14,870 nucleotides of DNA, taken from Mariprofundus sp. Its GTDB lineage: Bacteria > Pseudomonadota > Zetaproteobacteria > Mariprofundales > Mariprofundaceae. The notes below the pieces were generated by a model, which worked only from the letters and a program-made list of their open reading frames with translations, was not told where the DNA came from and ran no database searches. Below, in pieces: positions 6,266 through 12,626 of this stretch (its first letter is position 1; each line of letters opens with the position of its first letter). The DNA is taken from NCBI GenBank assembly GCA_030951095.1, contig JAUZQI010000015.1, forward strand, positions 1 to 14,870, in the 5' to 3' direction. The position numbers and the translations under genes are program-made.

Positions 6266-6574
6266 TTAATTTGCAATGATATGATCTGGTTTGCCGGCAG
6301 GCGTAATGCTCTTTATTTCGCCATAAACGCTTTCATAGCGTGTGATATTGTCCTGTAAAACGGAGATTATTCGTTTGGCGTGGGATGGACTGACAAGCAC
6401 GCGTGAGTTAAGCACGGCGGCGGGATGCGTGGCCAGAATAAAATCCAGTATAAACTCCTCCTGTGTATGCGTCACAAACAATTGATTGGCATAGCGCCCG
6501 CCCTGAACCTCGGGGGGTACCTGTATTTGTAACTCCTGTTGTTGATCGACCTGATTCTCTACATTATCACTCAT
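6266..6574 (-). CDS. DUF3467 family protein
   Basis: A 102-residue soluble protein with no known activity. The core QGGRYANQLFVTHTQEEFIL followed by DFILATHP, NSRVLVSPSHAKR and LQDNITRYESVYGEI matches the DUF3467 pattern of proteins that keep G-YAN, EEF-DF and a final helix. The N-terminal 20 residues are Gln-rich and probably disordered. The ATG at 6574 starts inside mazG: ATGAGTGA holds both this start and the mazG TGA (8-nt overlap), so its translation probably depends on mazG. The frame is open further upstream inside mazG, but the conserved domain does not need those residues. Confidence 0.82.
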   Translation of the reverse strand: MSDNVENQVDQQQELQIQVPPEVQGGRYANQLFVTHTQEEFILDFILATHPAAVLNSRVLVSPSHAKRIISVLQDNITRYESVYGEIKSITPAGKPDHIIAN

Positions 6575-7376
6575 GTATAACCTCTTGTTTTTCAATGTCT
6601 TTAGCCTTGTTATAAAGTTGTTCAAGTTTATTTATGTCCATTTCCGAGAGTGATTGGTTCGCATGCATTGCCAAACCTTCCATGTACCTGAAACGCCGGC
6701 CAAATTTTCGATTAGTATGCATCAAACACAATTCTGCATCCAAATCCATTTTCCGCGCCAAATTAGCGAGTGTAAATAATAAATCACCAAACTCATCTTC
6801 CAAACGTTCCGGACCGGAGTGATTTAACACCTCATATTCAAACTCAGCCAGTTCTTCATGCATTTTATCGAGTACTTTCGATGCTTCAGCCCAGTCAAAT
6901 CCAACCCTGGCGGCCCGTTGCTGTTGTTTCTGTGCATATTTCAGAGCCGGAAGCGGGGGAATACCGTCCATCAGGCTTTTTCTGTTCGCGTGTTCAGCAT
7001 CTTTCAGCTGATTCCATTGATCATCCAGGTTATCAGGCACTGTTTTCCCAAACACATGAGGATGGCGGTAAATCATTTTTTCAATCAACGTATCAATCAC
7101 ATCAGCCAGATTAAACTGACCTGATTCTTCAGCAATACATGAATAGAACAGTATCTGAATCAGTAAATCACCAAGTTCCGTCTTCAAAGGCTGCCAATCA
7201 TTATTGGATTCAACCTGATCAATAGCTTCGATAACTTCATGAACTTCTTCGAGAGTGTATTGGCGCAGTGACGATATAGTTTGCTCTCGATCCCACGGGC
7301 ATTCCTCACGTAATACATTCATAAGTGTATATAACTTATCGTAATAATTACCTTTACTTGAAATACGATCTGGCAC
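6567..7376 (-). CDS. mazG: Nucleoside triphosphate pyrophosphohydrolase MazG
   Basis: A 269-residue cytoplasmic enzyme that hydrolyses (d)NTPs to the monophosphates and pyrophosphate, used in nucleotide-pool cleaning and stress survival; E. coli MazG is of about the same length. Two MazG folds are visible: CPWDREQT near residue 27 with YTLEEVHEVIEAID and LGDLLIQILFYS, the acidic residues that bind magnesium, then RHPHVFG, and a second half with DEFGDLLFTLANLAR. The start is GTG at 7376, preceded by AGGGAG five bases upstream; the ATG at 7380 is in another frame. No mazE/mazF toxin-antitoxin pair is present. It is translationally coupled to the DUF3467 gene. Confidence 0.93.
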   Translation of the reverse strand: MPDRISSKGNYYDKLYTLMNVLREECPWDREQTISSLRQYTLEEVHEVIEAIDQVESNNDWQPLKTELGDLLIQILFYSCIAEESGQFNLADVIDTLIEKMIYRHPHVFGKTVPDNLDDQWNQLKDAEHANRKSLMDGIPPLPALKYAQKQQQRAARVGFDWAEASKVLDKMHEELAEFEYEVLNHSGPERLEDEFGDLLFTLANLARKMDLDAELCLMHTNRKFGRRFRYMEGLAMHANQSLSEMDINKLEQLYNKAKDIEKQEVIHE

Positions 7377-7396
7377 ACATGCTCCCTATAACTTTA

Positions 7397-7412
7397 CATA
7401 ATATCCATTATG
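7397..7412. promoter_or_regulatory. Perfect inverted repeat upstream of mazG
   Basis: CATAAT-ATCC-ATTATG, 21 bp before the mazG start codon, followed further upstream by the 11-bp palindrome TTATTAAATAA (near 7419-7429). The stretch 7391-7450 is very AT-rich and is the likely mazG promoter/operator region, although no single -35/-10 pair stands out. The remainder, 7451-7622, holds no gene and only the ribosome site of the next gene. Confidence 0.4.
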
Positions 7413-7622
7413 CGACGTTATTAAATAATGTTTATCATGATGTAATCATAAAAGGCCCGTGGATCTATCAACTATAAATGCTGTTGAGTCTCCCCCTCCT
7501 TTTTTCTATTCATGCAACTGTAAGTGTTCCTGAAACTGTCGCAAGTGATCTGACATAACACAGCAGCTTGCAACTTGTGCGTGGCAAGGCAAGTCTGCGC
7601 CTGAATTATTCGAGGGAGTTCC

Positions 7623-8165
7623 ATGATCTATTTTGAAAGTAGCAAGCCGTTTCAGACATTCATCCCTGCCATACGCAGTGTTCTGACCAGTCCAACTGGT
7701 TTCTTTACTGAGCTAAAGCCGACGCCGTTCTTCAGCAATGCTATATTTTTCATTTCGGTTGTTATTTTCATGGCATCCTTTATCGGCACGATCTTTCACA
7801 GTCTGTCACTATTATTTCTGTTGCCGGTTACTTGGGGCTTGTCGTTAATCGGTATGTTTTTCTGGGCAGCTTATATGAGCTGGGCCGTCAAAACCCTGGG
7901 TAAAGGAAAATTGACCAAACCCCATGCGTTCCAGATTTCAGCCTATGCTGCCGCCCCCCTGATTCTGAGCGCTATTCCTGTTGTTGGTATTATAGCCAGC
8001 CTGTGGAATCTCTATCTTTTGTGGCTGGCGCTGATTCATCGCTGTAAAGTAAAAGCCGGTATGGCTGCACTCATTGTTGCTATTCCTGCCGTCATCTTTG
8101 CAGCATCCATCGCTGCACTACTGACGTTGGCATTCCAGGTATTCCCGCAACTCGGTCAGGGTTGA
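7623..8165 (+). CDS. Yip1-like integral membrane protein
   Basis: A 180-residue polytopic protein with hydrophobic segments at about 38-58, 63-90, 107-138 and 147-172. The start FQTFIPAIRSVLTSPTGFF followed by a Pro-containing amphipathic stretch, and the later FQISAYAAAPLILSAIPVVG, are features of the bacterial Yip1 domain family, whose bacterial function is not established. GAGGGAG lies six bases before the ATG. It is monocistronic and converges on the vWA gene; the palindromic element A fills the gap between the two 3' ends and no separate terminator is seen. Confidence 0.75.
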   Translation: MIYFESSKPFQTFIPAIRSVLTSPTGFFTELKPTPFFSNAIFFISVVIFMASFIGTIFHSLSLLFLLPVTWGLSLIGMFFWAAYMSWAVKTLGKGKLTKPHAFQISAYAAAPLILSAIPVVGIIASLWNLYLLWLALIHRCKVKAGMAALIVAIPAVIFAASIAALLTLAFQVFPQLGQG

Positions 8166-8180
8166 TCAAGCGGGGCTTAT

Positions 8181-8382
8181 GAGCCAATTGCAAAAGTTGT
8201 GAGCGGTGATCGGCTTCCCCACGCCGGCCCATTTCCGAGCTGTTGTTCGATCCATGAAACTACCATGCAATGAAAATCCATACATACAACCCTACCGCGC
8301 GACGGGACAACGCCTCGTGCTTCCCGAAAATGAACTCAACATGGGATTGCCGCTCATCCACCCAGAGTTTTGCAATTGGCTC
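8181..8382 (+). mobile_element. MITE-like palindromic element, copy A (full, 202 bp)
   Basis: Ends are perfect 15-bp inverted repeats: GAGCCAATTGCAAAA (8181-8195) and TTTTGCAATTGGCTC (8368-8382). Relative to copies B and C, which read CACTTGC, both ends carry the matching change (C to A in one arm, G to T in the other). TTAT flanks both sides (8177-8180 and 8383-8386), a possible target duplication. It is about 40 bp longer than copy C because of extra central sequence. It has no convincing coding capacity. It lies exactly between the convergent Yip1 and vWA stop codons. Confidence 0.85.
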
Positions 8383-8385
8383 TTA

Positions 8386-9219
8386 TTACTGGAATTTCAA
8401 TTCAAGCATACGTCCGCCCGTTTCATCAGCCATCTTTTTAAATGCGTATTTGGTGTTTCCGGTGCTGGTGCCTAACGGCAGCGTAAATACGGGCGCAGGT
8501 ATTTCGCTATACAAGACTCTGTCTGTCGGAGGCTCATCACCAATCAGTAAATATGCTCCGGGCACTGGTGATGCCGCAGCAATATGGTGGAATGCATGGC
8601 CAATCGTTTCGTCCAGACCGATAAATGGAGCGTCTGCCATTAACTTGTCAAACATGGCAGCCATGCTGCCTATATATGTGCCCTCTTTGCGATTGGCATA
8701 CCAGGTCAGTGCAGACAGATGTTTGCCAGAACGAATGGCGATCAGACGCAATACGGGAATCAGAAATGTGGTCACGCCGTGCATGGAGCCGGTTGCATCA
8801 ACAACAATATGTAGATCCTTACCCGGAAGATTGCGCAAACCTTTAACGAACATATCAAAATCCTTGCGTCCTTTGCCGGTAGCCATTTGCGCACTAAGCA
8901 TGACTTTATCTACCTGCTGCTGAACACCCTGTCCATCCATCAATGCCTGCAGATTATCAAGTTGTTCCTGCGCATCCACGCTGGCCAGATTATTGATCTC
9001 TTGTTGTAGCTTGCGATTTTGTTGTTCTGCTTTTGCCAAGTTTTCCTTGATAGAAGCCAGTTCTCTTTCGCTCACAGGATCACTTCTACTACCCTGTAAT
9101 TGCGCATTAATCAGAATCAATGCGAATAAAAAAATAAAGGCGGCCAGCATCAGTAGCGCCATATCGGAGAATATTTCGTAGAAACTGGTATCCTGTTTAG
9201 GCTGGCGGCGACTGCGCAC
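8386..9219 (-). CDS. MotB-like membrane protein with C-terminal von Willebrand A domain
   Basis: A 277-residue inner-membrane protein. The N-terminus FYEIFSDMALLMLAAFIFLFALIL resembles MotB/ZorB-type stator proteins, with Asp19 at the start of the single TM helix in the place of the proton-carrying aspartate. Residues 50-105 are rich in Glu, Gln and Lys with heptad character (coiled coil). The C-terminal part is a vWA domain: LHIVVDATGSMHG at 136-148 gives the MIDAS metal site (Asp141, Thr143, Ser145). Standard MotB has an OmpA-like peptidoglycan-binding domain here instead. The start is GTG at 9219 with AAGGA upstream; the TGA of the motA-like gene lies three bases away. The function is unknown; a periplasmic metal-dependent adhesion or scaffold driven by ion flow is inference. 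Confidence 0.83.
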   Translation of the reverse strand: MRSRRQPKQDTSFYEIFSDMALLMLAAFIFLFALILINAQLQGSRSDPVSERELASIKENLAKAEQQNRKLQQEINNLASVDAQEQLDNLQALMDGQGVQQQVDKVMLSAQMATGKGRKDFDMFVKGLRNLPGKDLHIVVDATGSMHGVTTFLIPVLRLIAIRSGKHLSALTWYANRKEGTYIGSMAAMFDKLMADAPFIGLDETIGHAFHHIAAASPVPGAYLLIGDEPPTDRVLYSEIPAPVFTLPLGTSTGNTKYAFKKMADETGGRMLELKFQ

Positions 9220-9222
9220 CGT

Positions 9223-10218
9223 TCAGTCCTTGCGACGGAACATACGTGCCAGCAGGCCGGGCCGAACACCGAGCGCATAACGGGCGTGTCCAGCCGCCAG
9301 TTTTCGAATCGGATCATTCTCGGCCAATTGGCCAATTTCAGCATGCATCAAACCCGCTTCTTTACGCATATGGCCCATTTCTTCACGGCTGGCTTTGAGA
9401 GCCATGTTCAGCAAGTTCACACGCCCCTGAAGTCGCTCAACGCTGGCGTCCAGGGCCCGCAAATCGCGTTCGTCACTAGGTTCCAGATCAGCCGATGCAT
9501 GCACAAGGCAGGTTCTTAACATCAAATCCTGTAAACCGTTGATGGAAGCATCGGTAATCCACGAAAATACCCGCAGCAATACGCCGCCGAGCACCGAGCC
9601 GATGAGCGTAGTATAAAATGATACGCCCATGCCATTCATGGCGCTTCTTAAACCTTCCACCAGCATAGTGTCATCTGTACCGAGCGAGCCCAGTGCGCCG
9701 TTCAATCCGTTCATGGTGATCGTCATGCCAAGCACGGTACCGATCAGTCCCAGCGTAATCATCAAATTCCCCAGCAGACTGACAAACTGACTTACTCTGT
9801 GCTGGGCGGAAAATTCGACATCAATCAGCGCATCGACATCGGCACGTCCGTTTCGTTCCACAATCATATGCAGCGCATCAACAAAGTGATCCACCACGTG
9901 ACCACCGCCCCTCTGGCGCAGGCCCGCCAGACCCTTATGTTCGACGGTGGCAGCAATCCGGTAGGCCCGGAACCATTCTGCTGTGAGTTTCATGGCCTGA
10001 ATCAGGCTGACCGCGACACCCAGTATAAACATGCCGATAATCATCCATGTGACACGGGTCTGATCATGCTGAACAAACTCCAGCACATTGGCTTTGCGCG
10101 ACATCATGGCAAATACCGTGGCCGCTGAAATCGCCCACCCCATCCACAATGCAAAGGTTCTTAATGCACGCTGATCCGCTCCATTATGTGCCACGTTTTG
10201 CTTCGCATTTGAAGCCAT
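9223..10218 (-). CDS. MotA/TolQ/ExbB-type proton channel protein
   Basis: A 331-residue inner-membrane protein. TM helices are predicted at about 20-40, 58-78, 145-168 and 195-217. The third and fourth carry the family pattern: LLGNLMITLGLIGTVLGMTI (148-167) and LRSAMNGMGVSFYTTLIGSVLG (190-211). Between helices 2 and 3 lies a cytoplasmic segment, and residues 250-300 form a likely coiled coil. Unlike ZorA of Zorya defence systems it lacks a long C-terminal tail, and there are no zorC/zorD/zorE-like neighbours. With the vWA/MotB-like gene three bases downstream it forms a two-gene operon and presumably a 5:2-type channel complex, by analogy with MotAB and ExbBD. GGGGGCT precedes the ATG. Confidence 0.85.
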   Translation of the reverse strand: MASNAKQNVAHNGADQRALRTFALWMGWAISAATVFAMMSRKANVLEFVQHDQTRVTWMIIGMFILGVAVSLIQAMKLTAEWFRAYRIAATVEHKGLAGLRQRGGGHVVDHFVDALHMIVERNGRADVDALIDVEFSAQHRVSQFVSLLGNLMITLGLIGTVLGMTITMNGLNGALGSLGTDDTMLVEGLRSAMNGMGVSFYTTLIGSVLGGVLLRVFSWITDASINGLQDLMLRTCLVHASADLEPSDERDLRALDASVERLQGRVNLLNMALKASREEMGHMRKEAGLMHAEIGQLAENDPIRKLAAGHARYALGVRPGLLARMFRRKD

Positions 10219-10277
10219 TTTGAGCCCCCTTCCCTACCCAGACAAGCTGGCATTCATGCTAAATCGCATTGCAAGTA

Positions 10278-10305
10278 ATGATACTCGCTTATACTCACGC
10301 AGCAA
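10278..10305 (-). promoter_or_regulatory. Predicted promoter for the MotA/vWA operon
   Basis: Minus strand: TTGCTG (10305-10300), 16 nt, TATCAT (10283-10278). It lies just after the hairpin terminator and gives a leader of about 50 nt before the ATG at 10218. Confidence 0.55.
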
Positions 10306-10342
10306 TAAAAAAGCCCGGACAGTTTCCTGTCCGGGCCTTTTT
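10306..10342 (-). terminator. Strong intrinsic terminator, usable from both strands
   Basis: GCCCGGACAG (10313-10322), loop TTTC, CTGTCCGGGC (10327-10336): a perfect 10-bp stem flanked by A6 on the left and T5 on the right. On the minus strand it closes the micropeptide transcript 15 nt after its stop codon and separates it from the MotA promoter. Confidence 0.92.
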
Positions 10343-10357
10343 ATGATCCTGAGTTTC

Positions 10358-10465
10358 TTATCCCTGGTTGCGGCCTTTCTCAGCCATATTGGATAAAAGT
10401 ATCGGCACAATCAGGCCGAGTACGGCAAACATCAGAAATACTGGAATAAATGTCTCTAAATGCAT
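10358..10465 (-). CDS. 35-residue single-TM micropeptide, paralogue of the globin membrane anchor
   Basis: The minus strand encodes MHLETFIPVFLMFAVLGLIV followed by PILLSNMAEKGRNQG and TAA. GGGAGG sits seven bases before the ATG, a strong ribosome site. Residues 7-26 form one TM helix followed by a charged tail. The first 32 codons match the start of the membrane-anchored globin (12160 leftward) at roughly 87% of bases by eye, with mostly silent or conservative changes, so the peptide is under protein-level selection. It has its own promoter-like region upstream and a strong terminator downstream, both of which argue for a real gene. Function unknown: it could be a partner or regulator of the globin/reductase pair, or a small subunit of a respiratory complex. 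Confidence 0.82.
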   Translation of the reverse strand: MHLETFIPVFLMFAVLGLIVPILLSNMAEKGRNQG

Positions 10466-10490
10466 CAAAAACCTCCCGTAAAATTCACTG

Positions 10491-10524
10491 CAGGCATCTT
10501 ATAGTCGCCAATTCTGCTTTGCAA
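10491..10524 (-). promoter_or_regulatory. Possible micropeptide promoter with an NsrR-like half-site
   Basis: Minus strand: TTGCAA (10524-10519), 15 nt, TATAAG (10503-10498). AAGATGCCTG (10500-10491) overlaps the -10 box and resembles one arm of the NsrR site (AAGATGYATTT). Spacing is short, and an alternative -35 (TTGCTT, 19 nt) exists, so this is tentative. Confidence 0.4.
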
Positions 10525-10542
10525 GCAAAAAGCAAATCTACA

Positions 10543-10614
10543 GAGCCACTTGCAAAAGTCGTGAGCGACAATCTGCCTCCCCACTTCGTCGTATTTCCAA
10601 GCTGAATCTTCGAG
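10543..10614 (+). mobile_element. MITE-like palindromic element, copy B (left half only)
   Basis: GAGCCACTTGCAAAAGTCGTGAGC followed by CTGCCTCCCCACTTCG, TATTTCC and CTGAATCTTCGAG aligns with the left arms of copies A and C. It stops near the centre of the element. The next three bases (10615-10617) are the stop codon of the reductase gene. The second terminal repeat is absent. Confidence 0.75.
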
Positions 10615-11583
10615 TTATGCGGGTGCGAACACAAAAGGGTCAGACTGAATATCCTGCATCGATGCACCTGCCATAAATACCTTTTGACGCAAGTCACTAA
10701 CGATTTGCGGATCACCGCAGAGGTAAACGCGATAACCATTGAATGACCCCAATACCTGTCCTGGAATATCAACCACATTGCCCTGTTTTCCACCTTCCGG
10801 AGTATTACCATGCAGTACACATGGCGTATATTCAAACTGTGTGAATTGTTTAGCAAGTTCACGTAATTCCTCTATCAGATATAAACCCTGTGTGGCCAGA
10901 CTGGCATGAAATAAATGAATAGAACCATGATGCCCCTGTTCAAGAGCATCACGTAAAATACCATGCAGCGGGGCAAGTCCGGTACCGGCACCTACCAGCA
11001 GCAGTGTCCGCCCGGGATCATCCGGCAGATAGAAACAATCGCCGGACGGGCCAAAGAAGGATAATTCATCACCTTCTGTTACTTCATCGAATAGCCAAGT
11101 ACTCATACGCCCTTCCGGCACACGTTTGACATGCAGTTCCAGAAATGGGTCTGAGGAAATACTGGCGAGCGAATAACTGCGCGTCAGTTCATCGGATGGG
11201 CGGATTAAATTTATGAATTGTCCTGGTCGGTAGCTGAATTCATCAGGTAATTCAAAGCGAATTCGGATAATGGATTCATTCATCTGATCCTTGCTGATCA
11301 GTTTGGCGACATATTTGGGAGAGATCGTCGCCAGTCCAATTTCCATGTCTTCATCAGGTTTACAGATACATGCGAGAAAATAATTCTGAGCGGCCAGCGT
11401 ATCCTTGAGTCCTTGTTGTGAGGCAGTCGGAGGCTTGCCCTTGAGCGCTCTGGTCAGGCAGGTTTGACAAGTGCCGGATTTGCATGATGAGGGCAGCATA
11501 ACGCCGTGCCGCTCCAGTGATTCCAGCACTGTTTCGTCTGTTGCACAGAAATAATCCTGACCATCATATTGTATCGTTGGCAT
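10615..11583 (-). CDS. Ferredoxin-NAD(P)H reductase (2Fe-2S + FAD + NAD domains)
   Basis: A 322-residue cytoplasmic flavoprotein. Residues 1-85 are a plant-type ferredoxin domain with Cys34, Cys39, Cys42 and Cys72 (C-x4-C-x2-C-x29-C). An FAD-binding barrel follows with RSYSLAS at 135-141, then the NAD(P)-binding domain with GAGTGLAPL at 198-206 and CGDPQ at 289-293. The order is that of oxygenase reductases such as those of methane and phenol monooxygenases. The start at 11583 has GGGAGG upstream; the open frame continues to 11709 through a terminator and is not used. No oxygenase genes are nearby: instead two trHbN globins precede it, so it is inferred to reduce globin haem after NO dioxygenation, as the reductase half of flavohaemoglobin does. 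Its stop codon abuts repeat copy B. Confidence 0.88.
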   Translation of the reverse strand: MPTIQYDGQDYFCATDETVLESLERHGVMLPSSCKSGTCQTCLTRALKGKPPTASQQGLKDTLAAQNYFLACICKPDEDMEIGLATISPKYVAKLISKDQMNESIIRIRFELPDEFSYRPGQFINLIRPSDELTRSYSLASISSDPFLELHVKRVPEGRMSTWLFDEVTEGDELSFFGPSGDCFYLPDDPGRTLLLVGAGTGLAPLHGILRDALEQGHHGSIHLFHASLATQGLYLIEELRELAKQFTQFEYTPCVLHGNTPEGGKQGNVVDIPGQVLGSFNGYRVYLCGDPQIVSDLRQKVFMAGASMQDIQSDPFVFAPA

Positions 11584-11613
11584 GATTTTCCTCCCTGAAA
11601 ATTCCAGTTTTAC

Positions 11614-11647
11614 AAAAAAAAAAGGAAGGGAGCGAAAGCCCCCTTCC
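11614..11647 (-). terminator. Intrinsic terminator between globin and reductase genes
   Basis: On the minus strand GGAAGGG (11647-11641) and CCCTTCC (11630-11624) form the stem, with an inner GC pair and a TTTC loop, followed by ten T. It lies 18 nt after the globin stop and only 30 nt before the reductase ATG, so it should set the ratio of the two products or isolate the reductase. Confidence 0.88.
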
Positions 11648-11665
11648 AGTTTACCAAGGAACACC

Positions 11666-12160
11666 TTAGCGATCAAGCACGTCGTCGCGTGTGCTATCGG
11701 CAATAGCAATCACCTGCTGAATCAGATTATTCGGCACAGCCAGTTCAGAGAGTGTCGCTCGCAAGTGCATCAGAATATGTTCAAAATGAGAGTCGTTCAG
11801 CCCCATTTTGATCAGATGACGGTGCCCTTCGCGCATATCTTTGCCGGTGTAATTATGTGGGCCGCCAAAGGCCATGGTCAAAAAGGCTTTCTGCTTGGCT
11901 GCCTGCTTGTCCATATCCACGCCTTCGAAGAAACGAATCACATAGGCGTCAGCCAGCACCCTGCGGTAGAATATATCAACAGCCGCATTAACAGCTGCAT
12001 CGCCACCAAGCTGTTCAAATAAATTCTTTTCTTCGACCGGAGCAGCGGCTTCTTTAGATGAGCAGCGCCCCTTTTCAGCCATATTGGACAGTATTACAGG
12101 CAGAATCAGGCCGAGTACGGCAAACATTAGAAATACGGGAATAAATGTCTCTAAATGCAT
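11666..12160 (-). CDS. Membrane-anchored truncated haemoglobin, group I (trHbN-like)
   Basis: A 164-residue protein: one TM helix (7-26) with a charged edge (NMAEKGR), a linker of about 18 residues (33-45, Ala/Glu-rich), then a trHbN domain. Tyr65 (B10), Gln90 (E11) and proximal His113 (F8) keep the same spacing (25 and 23) as the Tyr33/Gln58/His81 set of the mycobacterial trHbN NO dioxygenase. GGP-NYTGKDM is the usual turn before the F helix. The anchor probably places the globin on the cytoplasmic face of the inner membrane, near sites where NO or oxygen enters; orientation is inferred. Its ribosome site overlaps the end of the upstream globin gene, six bases away. The anchor is nearly identical to the free 35-residue peptide at 10358-10465. 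Confidence 0.88.
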   Translation of the reverse strand: MHLETFIPVFLMFAVLGLILPVILSNMAEKGRCSSKEAAAPVEEKNLFEQLGGDAAVNAAVDIFYRRVLADAYVIRFFEGVDMDKQAAKQKAFLTMAFGGPHNYTGKDMREGHRHLIKMGLNDSHFEHILMHLRATLSELAVPNNLIQQVIAIADSTRDDVLDR

Positions 12161-12166
12161 AATCAG

Positions 12167-12532
12167 TTACCTGTCGAGTACGTCATCACGGGTGGACTCG
12201 GCCACACTGATAACTGTATCAATCAACTCTTGGGCTACGCCCAGTTCAGCCAGTGTGGAGCGCAAATGACACAAAATATGATCAAAATGAGAATCATCCA
12301 GCCCCATCTTGATCAAATGGCGATGGCCATCGCGCATATCTTTGCCGGTATAGCTGTTCGGGCCGCCAGTGACCATGGTCAGGAAGGCACGCTGCTTGGC
12401 CGCCTGTTTGTCCATATCCACGCCTTCAAAAAAACGAATTACATATTTATCGCCAAGCACCTTGCGATAAAACACGTCAACCGCAGCGTTAATGGCGGCT
12501 TCTCCTCCAAGTTGATCATATACAGAACTCAT
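12167..12532 (-). CDS. Soluble truncated haemoglobin, group I (trHbN-like)
   Basis: A 121-residue 2-on-2 haemoglobin. Tyr22 (B10), Gln47 (E11) and proximal His70 (F8) are present with the spacing of trHbN proteins that convert NO and oxygen to nitrate. The sequence is very close to the globin domain of the next gene (shared FFEGVDMDKQAAKQ, SYTGKDM/NYTGKDM, GHRHLIKMGL, STRDDVLDR), so one arose from the other by tandem duplication. GGAGGA precedes the ATG at 12532. It is the first gene after the divergent promoter region and is divergent from the nsrR-type gene, fitting NO-inducible expression. It lacks a reductase domain; the ferredoxin reductase downstream is the likely electron donor. Confidence 0.92.
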   Translation of the reverse strand: MSSVYDQLGGEAAINAAVDVFYRKVLGDKYVIRFFEGVDMDKQAAKQRAFLTMVTGGPNSYTGKDMRDGHRHLIKMGLDDSHFDHILCHLRSTLAELGVAQELIDTVISVAESTRDDVLDR

Positions 12533-12577
12533 ATCATTCCTCCTTTAAATTATTCATACCCATAGTATGCGTGCGCC

Positions 12578-12607
12578 ATCTTACCGACACTGGACAAAAG
12601 CTGTCAA
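12578..12607 (-). promoter_or_regulatory. Predicted promoter of the globin operon
   Basis: Minus strand: perfect TTGACA (12607-12602), 18 nt, TAAGAT (12583-12578), giving a leader of about 40 nt before the ATG at 12532. The -35 lies within the proposed NsrR operator. Confidence 0.65.
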
Positions 12608-12618
12608 CTTAATATATC
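12591..12618 (+). promoter_or_regulatory. Predicted promoter of the nsrR-type gene
   Basis: TGGACA (12591-12596), 16 nt, TATATC (12613-12618). The start of transcription would fall at about 12625, just before the ATG at 12627, which has no ribosome site: the mRNA may be leaderless. Confidence 0.5.
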
Positions 12619-12620
12619 TT
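12598..12620. promoter_or_regulatory. Candidate NsrR operator (23 bp)
   Basis: On the plus strand the site starts AAGCTGT and ends AATATATCTT. It matches about 15 of the 22 defined positions of the published NsrR consensus (AAGATGYATTT-N-AAATRCATCTT). It covers the globin -35 and the regulator -10, so one bound repressor would control both directions. The call is by eye against a remembered consensus. Confidence 0.5.
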
Positions 12621-12626
12621 TCTCGC

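Noticed and set aside
8270..8923. Long plus-strand open frame opposite the vWA gene (217 codons)
   Set aside because: It begins inside repeat element A and runs antisense to a gene with clear domains; low-complexity Ser/Pro-rich product and no ribosome site.
8386..10218. Zorya anti-phage system
   Set aside because: The MotA/MotB-like pair fits superficially, but the second protein has a vWA rather than an OmpA-like domain and no helicase, nuclease or other Zorya partner is adjacent.
12564..12582. AGTATG/CATCTT dyad near the globin -10 as the NsrR site
   Set aside because: Arms match in only four of six bases and are spaced 7 rather than 11 bp apart; the site at 12598-12620 fits the consensus better.
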